From positions 1 to 57,394 of the forward strand of contig JBNARI010000011.1 of NCBI GenBank assembly GCA_049718765.1: a DNA stretch of 57,394 bases, written 5' to 3'. Source of the stretch: JBNARI01 sp049718765. GTDB lineage: Bacteria; Bacillota; Sulfobacillia; DUMF01. Shown one piece after another: positions 51,660 to 57,394 of this stretch; the first letter of the stretch is position 1, and each line of letters starts with the position of its first letter. The notes beneath the pieces were generated by a model. That model saw nothing but the letters and a program-made list of their open reading frames with translations. It made no database searches and had not been told where the DNA came from. A program made the translations under genes and the position numbers.

Positions 51660-53273
51660 TTGACGAAGTTTGTGTTTGTGACAGGCGGGGTGGTGTCCGG
51701 TCTCGGGAAGGGCATCACCGCCGCTTCTTTAGGGAGGCTTTTGAAGGCAAGGGGATACTCTGTCAGCGTGCTGAAGTTCGATCCCTACGTGAACGTGGAT
51801 GCGGGTACTATGAGCCCCCTCCAGCACGGGGAGGTGTTCGTCACAGACGACGGGGCGGAGACAGACCTTGACCTGGGTCACTACGAGAGGTTCATAGACG
51901 TGAGCCTCACCAAGCTGAGCAATGTGACCACGGGCAAGATTTACAACTCGGTAATCCAAAAGGAAAGGAAGGGCGAGTTCCTCGGCGCCACGGTTCAGGT
52001 AATTCCCCACATCACCAACGAGATCAAGGAGAGGATCATGCGGGTGGCCCGGGAGTCAGGTGCCGACGTGGTGATCACCGAAGTGGGTGGCACTGTGGGC
52101 GACATCGAGAGCCTGCCTTTCCTGGAGGCTATCAGGCAGTTCAAGAACGACGTGGGCAAGGAAGATGTAATCTACGTGCACGTGACCCTTGTGCCGTACC
52201 TGCACTCGTCTGGTGAACAGAAGACCAAGCCCACACAGCACAGTGTGAGGGAGCTGCGCAGCATTGGTATACAGCCCGACATCATTGTGTGCAGGTCGGA
52301 GAGGCCCCTGTCCCGGGAGATGAGGGAGAAGATTGCGCTATTCTGCGACGTGGAGCCCGAGGCTGTGATCCAGAACGTGGATGCTTCCACTATATATGAG
52401 GTGCCGCTGATGCTGGAGCAGGAGGGGCTGGGAAAGATCGCCACGAGGAAGCTTGGCCTGGAGGAGCGGGAGCCGGACCTTGCCGAGTGGGAGGAGCTTG
52501 TGCGCAGGGTGAAGAACCCCTCCCGCAAGTGCGTTGTGGCGCTGGTGGGCAAGTACGTGGGGCTACACGATGCCTACCTGAGCGTGGTGGAGGCGCTGTG
52601 CCACGCGGGGATCGCCAACGATGCCAAGGTGGAGATCAGGTGGATTCATTCTGTGGATCTTGAGAAGGAAGACCCCGAGGAGAAATTGGCCGACGCAGAT
52701 GGGGTCCTGGTGCCCGGGGCGTTCGGGTACCGGGGAGTGGAGGGCATGATCAAGGCGGTCACCTACGCGCGCACCCACGGGATACCTTACTTTGGACTGT
52801 GCATGGGAATGCAGTGCGCGGTGATCGAGTTTGCCAGAAACGTGCTTGGGCTAAAAGGAGCCAACAGCACTGAGTTTGAAGATACGCCCCACCCGGTGAT
52901 CGACCTGATGCCGGAGCAGAAGGATATAGAGAACATGGGTGGTACCATGAGGCTGGGGCTCTACCCGTGCAAGCTGACTCCGGGTTCCCTGGCCCACGTT
53001 GCGTACGGGCAGGACATGGTGCACGAGCGGCACAGGCACAGGTTCGAGTTCAACAATGCTTACAGGGAAATGTTCAGCCAGGCGGGTCTTGTGCCCACCG
53101 GGATATGGCCCGCGGGGGAGCTGGTGGAGATCGTTGAGCTCAAAGGGCACTCCTGGTTTGTTGGGGTGCAGTTCCATCCTGAGTTCAAGTCCAGGCCGAA
53201 CAGGCCACACCCGCTTTTCAGGGATTTCATTAGGGCCGTGCTGGAGTACCGGCATGCGGTCGGGAGGGAGTAG
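51660..53273 (+). CDS. pyrG: CTP synthase
   Basis: The 537-residue enzyme makes CTP from UTP, ATP and glutamine. The N-terminal synthase domain starts TKFVFVTGGVVSGLGKG, with the ATP loop. The C-terminal glutamine amidotransferase domain has its nucleophile in FGLCMGMQ and its His/Glu pair in VQFHPEF. TTG 51660 gives the usual family N-terminus and has GGAGG close upstream. ATG 51639 in the same frame would add seven residues and overlap the previous gene. Confidence 0.95.
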   Translation: MTKFVFVTGGVVSGLGKGITAASLGRLLKARGYSVSVLKFDPYVNVDAGTMSPLQHGEVFVTDDGAETDLDLGHYERFIDVSLTKLSNVTTGKIYNSVIQKERKGEFLGATVQVIPHITNEIKERIMRVARESGADVVITEVGGTVGDIESLPFLEAIRQFKNDVGKEDVIYVHVTLVPYLHSSGEQKTKPTQHSVRELRSIGIQPDIIVCRSERPLSREMREKIALFCDVEPEAVIQNVDASTIYEVPLMLEQEGLGKIATRKLGLEEREPDLAEWEELVRRVKNPSRKCVVALVGKYVGLHDAYLSVVEALCHAGIANDAKVEIRWIHSVDLEKEDPEEKLADADGVLVPGAFGYRGVEGMIKAVTYARTHGIPYFGLCMGMQCAVIEFARNVLGLKGANSTEFEDTPHPVIDLMPEQKDIENMGGTMRLGLYPCKLTPGSLAHVAYGQDMVHERHRHRFEFNNAYREMFSQAGLVPTGIWPAGELVEIVELKGHSWFVGVQFHPEFKSRPNRPHPLFRDFIRAVLEYRHAVGRE

Positions 53274-53275
53274 GG

Positions 53276-54670
53276 TTGGTTAAGATCACTGACACCACGC
53301 TGAGGGACGCACACCAGTCGTTACTGGCCACCAGGATGAAGACCGAGGACATGCTGCCTATCGCCGAGAAGATGGACGCGGTTGGGTACTACTCCCTGGA
53401 GGTGTGGGGCGGCGCTACCTTTGACACGTGCATGAGGTTCTTAAACGAGGACCCCTGGGAAAGGCTGAGGAAGCTGCGGAAGGCCTTCAAGAAGACCAAG
53501 CTTCAGATGCTGCTGCGGGGCCAGAACCTGGTGGGCTACAAGCACTACCCTGATGACGTGGTGGAGGAGTTCGTAAAGCGGGCAGTGGGCAACGGCATAG
53601 ACATAATGAGGATATTCGACGCCCTCAACGACGTACGCAACATGGAAAAGGCAATGGCTGTTGCCAAGCGCGAGGGGGCCCACGTGCAGGCTACCGTTTG
53701 CTATACCATCAGTCCCGTACATAACGTGGACTACTTCGTCAACATGGCCAAGACCTTGGCTTCCATGGGGGCCGACTCCATCTGCATTAAGGACATGGCA
53801 GGGATACTTTACCCCAAGGATGCCTACGAGCTCACGCGGAGGCTCAAGCAGGAAGTTGGGCTTCCGGTGCAGATACACTGCCACTACGTGAGCGGCATGG
53901 CCTCCATGAGCTACCTCAAGGCGATTGAGGCGGGTGCGGACGTGGTAGACTGCGCGGCCTCATCCATGGCGCTGAGCACCTCGCAGCCGCCAACCGAGTC
54001 GATTGTGGCAGCGCTCCAGGGCACGCCGTACGATACGGGCCTGGACCTGAACCTGCTGTCGGAGATCTCCGAGTACTTCGCGGAGGTGCGCAAGAAGTAC
54101 GCTGCGTTTGATGTTGCGCCCAAAACCGTTGATACCAACGTGCTTCGCTACCAGATACCCGGCGGCATGATGTCCAACTTTATTGCCCAGCTCAAGCAGC
54201 AGAACGCCCTCCACAGGCTGAAGGAAGTGCTGGACGAGGTGCCCCGGGTGAGGGAGGACTTCGGCTACCCGCCGCTTGTGACGCCCACGAGCCAGATAGT
54301 GGGCACCCAGGCGGTGCTCAACGTACTCGCGGGGCGCTACAAGATGGTCACTGCGGAGTCTAGGGCGTACATGAAGGGGCTCTACGGGCAGCCTCCTGCG
54401 CCAGTGAACGAGGAAGTGCGCAGGATGATCATAGGAGACGAGGAGCCAATCACCGGGCGGCCTGCGGATTACCTGGAGCCTGGGCTGGAGCAAGGAAAGA
54501 AGGGAATTGCTGGCTACATGGAGAATGTAGAAGATGTGCTGTCGTATATCCTGTTTCCACAGGTGGCTCTAAAGTTCTTGCAAGAGCGTTTGGCTGCAAG
54601 AACGCAAGTAGATTTTGGGATTGTGGAACAAACCGAAATGACAGGTAGCCGAGGGATATATCCCGTTTGA
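53276..54670 (+). CDS. Carboxyltransferase subunit of oxaloacetate decarboxylase / pyruvate carboxylase (OadA/PycB-like)
   Basis: The 464-residue protein has the DRE-TIM carboxyltransferase barrel: DTTLRDAHQSL at the N-terminus, RGQNLVGYKHYPDDVVE, and the metal-binding HCHYVSG region. A PYC_OADA conserved domain follows. There is no biotin-carrier domain (no MKM motif), so a separate biotinyl protein and biotin carboxylase or membrane decarboxylase must partner it, none in this window. It interconverts pyruvate and oxaloacetate; OadA, PycB and transcarboxylase 5S cannot be told apart by sequence alone. The start is TTG 53276 with GGGAGGG upstream, directly after pyrG. Confidence 0.9.
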   Translation: MVKITDTTLRDAHQSLLATRMKTEDMLPIAEKMDAVGYYSLEVWGGATFDTCMRFLNEDPWERLRKLRKAFKKTKLQMLLRGQNLVGYKHYPDDVVEEFVKRAVGNGIDIMRIFDALNDVRNMEKAMAVAKREGAHVQATVCYTISPVHNVDYFVNMAKTLASMGADSICIKDMAGILYPKDAYELTRRLKQEVGLPVQIHCHYVSGMASMSYLKAIEAGADVVDCAASSMALSTSQPPTESIVAALQGTPYDTGLDLNLLSEISEYFAEVRKKYAAFDVAPKTVDTNVLRYQIPGGMMSNFIAQLKQQNALHRLKEVLDEVPRVREDFGYPPLVTPTSQIVGTQAVLNVLAGRYKMVTAESRAYMKGLYGQPPAPVNEEVRRMIIGDEEPITGRPADYLEPGLEQGKKGIAGYMENVEDVLSYILFPQVALKFLQERLAARTQVDFGIVEQTEMTGSRGIYPV

Positions 54671-54779
54671 TGACTGCTGGGACATATTGTGGGTGTGCCA
54701 GGCTAAAATTCCAAGTTATGGGAGTAACCGTACGCATTTCTAGCCTCAATTTTTGTGTGTTACAAGTTGGTGAACTGAA

Positions 54780-54808
54780 TTGCTGGTAGCATTGGCAAAT
54801 GCTATAAT
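54780..54808 (+). promoter_or_regulatory. Vegetative promoter of the large secreted protein gene
   Basis: TTGCTG (54780-54785) and TATAAT (54803-54808) are exactly 17 bases apart. The leader of about 110 bases before ATG 54928 is long, as is common for abundant surface-protein mRNAs. Confidence 0.8.
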
Positions 54809-54927
54809 CCCACATGCTAGGATTTGCTACATCGGTGGGAGGAGGGGGGTATCAGGGGGAGTAATACGTGTACTTGGGTTACCCAACAGCGCAAGAAATC
54901 ACTTTAACAAAGGAGGATGAAAAAAGC

Positions 54928-57261
54928 ATGAGAAAGCTGCTGACGCTGGTTATTGTGGCGGCAATGGTTGTGGGTTGCTTTAGCAGCCTTGCTCTAGCGG
55001 CGATTGTCGGCTACTCCACAGCCACTTCAAAGGTGACAGTGTCATCCACTACGACCACTGCAGGAAAGGCTGTAACATTGAAAGTTAGGCTCCGCGATGA
55101 TTCGGGCAACAATGTCAAACTGAACAACGGCGATAAGGTTGTGTTCTTTATCAAGACCGACAAGGATGTGCTAAGTGTTTCGCCCGTCGCGTTTGCTTCC
55201 AACTGCCAAGGTACCGCCTTGGAAGCTGGCGATGGGTCTCTTGGGACCTTTGCAGCGGCTGAAGACCTGTGGGGTTATGCATTTAAAGTAGAGTACGCTT
55301 ATTCTGGCTCTGGGCAACTTGAGATAAACGATTACTTGCAAGTGCAGGTTACAAGCAATGTGGCTACTACAGCTGCAATGGATGTCTTCAAAGGGGCGAA
55401 GGTAGAGGACAGTACAGTAACTGATTTCGTTGGAAGGATTGGGACTGTCACAGTAGAGTGGAAGAGCTCTGGAGTTAGCGAGGTGTCAGTGGCAACTGAC
55501 GCGACAAGTGCAGCTGCTGACGGAACTGCTTTGATAAAGGTAACAACGTCGGTCAAGGCTGGCAACTTGCCGATTGAAGGCCAGGCTGTGCGGTTCAGCG
55601 CGAAGAAAAAGGTAAGCGACCAGTGGTATGACACAAGCGACTTGCAATTCACGTTGACCAGCGGTTTGACCGACGAAGATGGCGAAGTAACCACGTATGT
55701 GAAGACTACTGCAGCTGGAACCTACAAAGTAATTGCAAAGGCTGGGAGCGAGACTGGCGAGTCTGCCGAGCTGAACTTCACCAGTGGAAAAACGAGCAAG
55801 ATCGTAGCGGATGAAGCTTCTAAAGTAGTAGCCACTCAGTTCGAGGCTGACTGCGAGCCCCAGGTGAAGTTCACGTTCTATGATTCGAAGGGCAACAAGA
55901 TTGATCTCAGGAACCTAACTGGTGACGTCATTAAGGTTGAGCTTGATGGCCCTGAGGGTGTAGCAATCAGTCCGGCTGAGAATACTAATGGATACAGCAT
56001 GGATAATAGTAGCGATAAGGACACGCTGTTGGGCAAGAGTGGCAACGACTACAACAACTATGATCCTGACAACAAGCAATTGATTGTGAAGCTGGGTGCA
56101 GGAGCCACTGAGATTGAAGAGGGCACATACACGATTACAGTCAGCATAAAGGGCAAGGATATCAAGGCGGTAGCGACTGTTAAGGCTGTGGAGCAGGGAG
56201 ACGTGACCTCGGTTGTCATCGAGGAAGCTGATGATGTGGTAGTCTTGCCGTCCAGCGAGAATGGGGAGATTACCAGCGCGGCAACCCTCGAGGTATACAA
56301 GGTAGACGCTGTTGGCGTAAAGGCTCGGGACGATGTGGATAACTACTACTGGGCGGTGAGCGATGGAAGCAAGGTCTATTTGACCAAGGACTCTGCGAAC
56401 AACCAAGTTGTTGTAAATGTGAAGCAGGATCCGTCTGCAGGCGAAGTGACTGTCACGGCGGTCAATATCGACGATGGTAGCCTGTCGGCCAGCTACAAGT
56501 TCTATGTGACCAAGCCGCCTGTGGGTATGGATGTGAGCTTGAGCAAGTCTTCGGTGCTGGCTGGCGAAGCCCTTGACATTAACGCTCAGCTGAAGGATGT
56601 AGATGGCAACAAGGCGGCTCTGAAAGACGAGGATGTGTTCCTGAGGATTCAGGTCGCGCAGAAGCCGTCCGACGCAGTGGTGGGCGTTAGCTATGCGGAC
56701 TCCGAAAGGAAGTTTGATCGGAACGGATTGGCGAAAGCGACGGTGACGTGCGACAAGTCTGGTACAGTTGTGTTGATGGTATATGCCGAACAGCAGAACG
56801 GTTGGACCTTCGCCAAGAGGGTTGAGTTCAAGGTTGGTGCGAAGGTTGCCTACGGTGCCAAGAATGTGGTCATGTTCATCGGTTCAACTGGGTACGTGAA
56901 GGACGGCGCTGCTGCGGTGATGGACGTGTCACCCGTGATCGTTGGTGGCAGGACTCTGGTGCCGGTCCGTGCGGTTGCTGAGTCCCTGGGGTTTGGAGCG
57001 GATTGGAGCCCGAAGGATGGCGTGCCTGTGACGGTTAGCCTAACCAGGCCGGACATCCAGATAACCATAACAATCGGGTCGCCCAGCATCACTGTGGTGA
57101 AGAACGGGGTCGCGACCACTGTGACCTCTGAGGTGCCTGCCCAGATTATGAGCGGCCGCACGATGCTGCCGTTCAGGGCGATCGCCGAGGCTTGTGGCGC
57201 AGTGGTTGATTGGGGTCCGAAGGATGCTGTGCCCACCTGGGTGTCCTTCACTCAGCAGTGA
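54928..57261 (+). CDS. Secreted Ig-like protein with copper-amine-oxidase N-domain repeats
   Basis: The protein of about 777 residues has a clear signal peptide (KLLTLVIVAAMVVGCFSSLALA). Several beta-rich segments follow; two resemble bacterial Ig-like (Big_1/invasin) repeats, with phrases such as TSAAADGTALIKVT and DEDGEVTTYVKT. The C-terminus (about residues 645-777) has two half-repeats of the copper-amine-oxidase N-terminal domain: VGGRTLVPVRAVAESLG and MSGRTMLPFRAIAEACG. In Firmicutes this domain marks wall-associated surface proteins rather than amine oxidases. ATG 54928 has AAAGGAGG upstream. By eye the coding sequence is less GC-rich than the neighbouring operons. It may be a major surface or S-layer-like protein. 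Confidence 0.82.
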   Translation: MRKLLTLVIVAAMVVGCFSSLALAAIVGYSTATSKVTVSSTTTTAGKAVTLKVRLRDDSGNNVKLNNGDKVVFFIKTDKDVLSVSPVAFASNCQGTALEAGDGSLGTFAAAEDLWGYAFKVEYAYSGSGQLEINDYLQVQVTSNVATTAAMDVFKGAKVEDSTVTDFVGRIGTVTVEWKSSGVSEVSVATDATSAAADGTALIKVTTSVKAGNLPIEGQAVRFSAKKKVSDQWYDTSDLQFTLTSGLTDEDGEVTTYVKTTAAGTYKVIAKAGSETGESAELNFTSGKTSKIVADEASKVVATQFEADCEPQVKFTFYDSKGNKIDLRNLTGDVIKVELDGPEGVAISPAENTNGYSMDNSSDKDTLLGKSGNDYNNYDPDNKQLIVKLGAGATEIEEGTYTITVSIKGKDIKAVATVKAVEQGDVTSVVIEEADDVVVLPSSENGEITSAATLEVYKVDAVGVKARDDVDNYYWAVSDGSKVYLTKDSANNQVVVNVKQDPSAGEVTVTAVNIDDGSLSASYKFYVTKPPVGMDVSLSKSSVLAGEALDINAQLKDVDGNKAALKDEDVFLRIQVAQKPSDAVVGVSYADSERKFDRNGLAKATVTCDKSGTVVLMVYAEQQNGWTFAKRVEFKVGAKVAYGAKNVVMFIGSTGYVKDGAAAVMDVSPVIVGGRTLVPVRAVAESLGFGADWSPKDGVPVTVSLTRPDIQITITIGSPSITVVKNGVATTVTSEVPAQIMSGRTMLPFRAIAEACGAVVDWGPKDAVPTWVSFTQQ

Positions 57262-57280
57262 GCTGAGCTGAGAATCGTAC

Positions 57281-57315
57281 AGGCCCCCGAGGAGATCGGG
57301 GGCCTGATCTATTTG
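57281..57315 (+). terminator. Terminator of the secreted protein gene
   Basis: The perfect 10-bp stem AGGCCCCCGA (57281) / TCGGGGGCCT (57296-57305) with loop GGAGA is followed by a moderately T-rich stretch. The remaining bases to the window end show no gene. Confidence 0.85.
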
Positions 57316-57394
57316 TTGGGGCTGGGGAATAGGTAGGGTTTGAGGGGTTCGGTGAGGGATGGATGAGGTGGTAAGCGGGGCGTGTTATGGTTAG

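Overview
The window looks like the chromosome of an anaerobic, amino-acid-fermenting Gram-positive bacterium of the class Clostridia. The evidence is a SCIFF peptide with its radical SAM maturase, a WalR-WalK-WalH-WalI cell-wall regulon, an RNA polymerase delta subunit, a YteA-type zinc finger protein and a lysine aminomutase cluster. By eye the DNA is GC-rich, and GTG and especially TTG start codons are common. I do not name a species.

Layout. (1) 1-3.7 kb: the 3' part of tRNA-Gly(CCC), a yteA-type gene, a PflX-like radical SAM protein, and the SCIFF peptide with its maturase. (2) 3.7-9.7 kb: a sensor kinase and NtrC-type regulator (AtoS/AtoC-like) upstream of a textbook sigma-54 promoter that drives a short-chain fatty acid transporter and a thiolase. 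(3) 9.8-17.4 kb: a LysM-G5-M23 peptidase, then walR-walK-walH-walI-murA; three direct repeats of a WalR/PhoB-type box sit between them. (4) 17.4-21.2 kb, minus strand: cytidine deaminase, pyrimidine-nucleoside phosphorylase and a class A penicillin-binding protein. (5) 21.2-26.8 kb: pyruvoyl arginine decarboxylase, spermidine synthase, agmatinase, an arginyl-tRNA synthetase with an aberrant HIGH motif, prmA and rsmE. (6) 26.8-31.3 kb, minus strand: a complete branched-chain-type amino acid ABC transporter. (7) 31.5-34.9 kb: an EamA permease, a YchF-like GTPase and a DUF1576 membrane protein. (8) 35.0-44.2 kb: a PAS-sigma-54 activator, a second textbook sigma-54 promoter, and kdd-kamA-kamB-kamC-kamD-kamE. 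(9) 44.2-50.4 kb: a decayed accessory island with four toxin-antitoxin modules, three of whose toxins are frameshifted, a degenerate copy of the kamE 3' end and a dispersed repeat. (10) 50.4-57.4 kb: rpoE, a metallo-beta-lactamase-fold protein, pyrG, an oxaloacetate decarboxylase/pyruvate carboxylase carboxyltransferase subunit and a large secreted protein with copper-amine-oxidase N-domain repeats.

How it may work together. Lysine could enter by an amino acid transporter, be rearranged by KamA and KamDE and oxidised by Kdd. Acetyl/acetoacetyl-CoA metabolism and short-chain acid export or import would be served by the thiolase and the AtoE-like transporter. The kce, kal and atoDA genes of the classical pathway are not in the window. 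Both fermentation units have near-identical sigma-54 promoters, each next to its own enhancer-binding protein, so catabolism here seems organised as a sigma-54 regulon. The link between the two units is inference.
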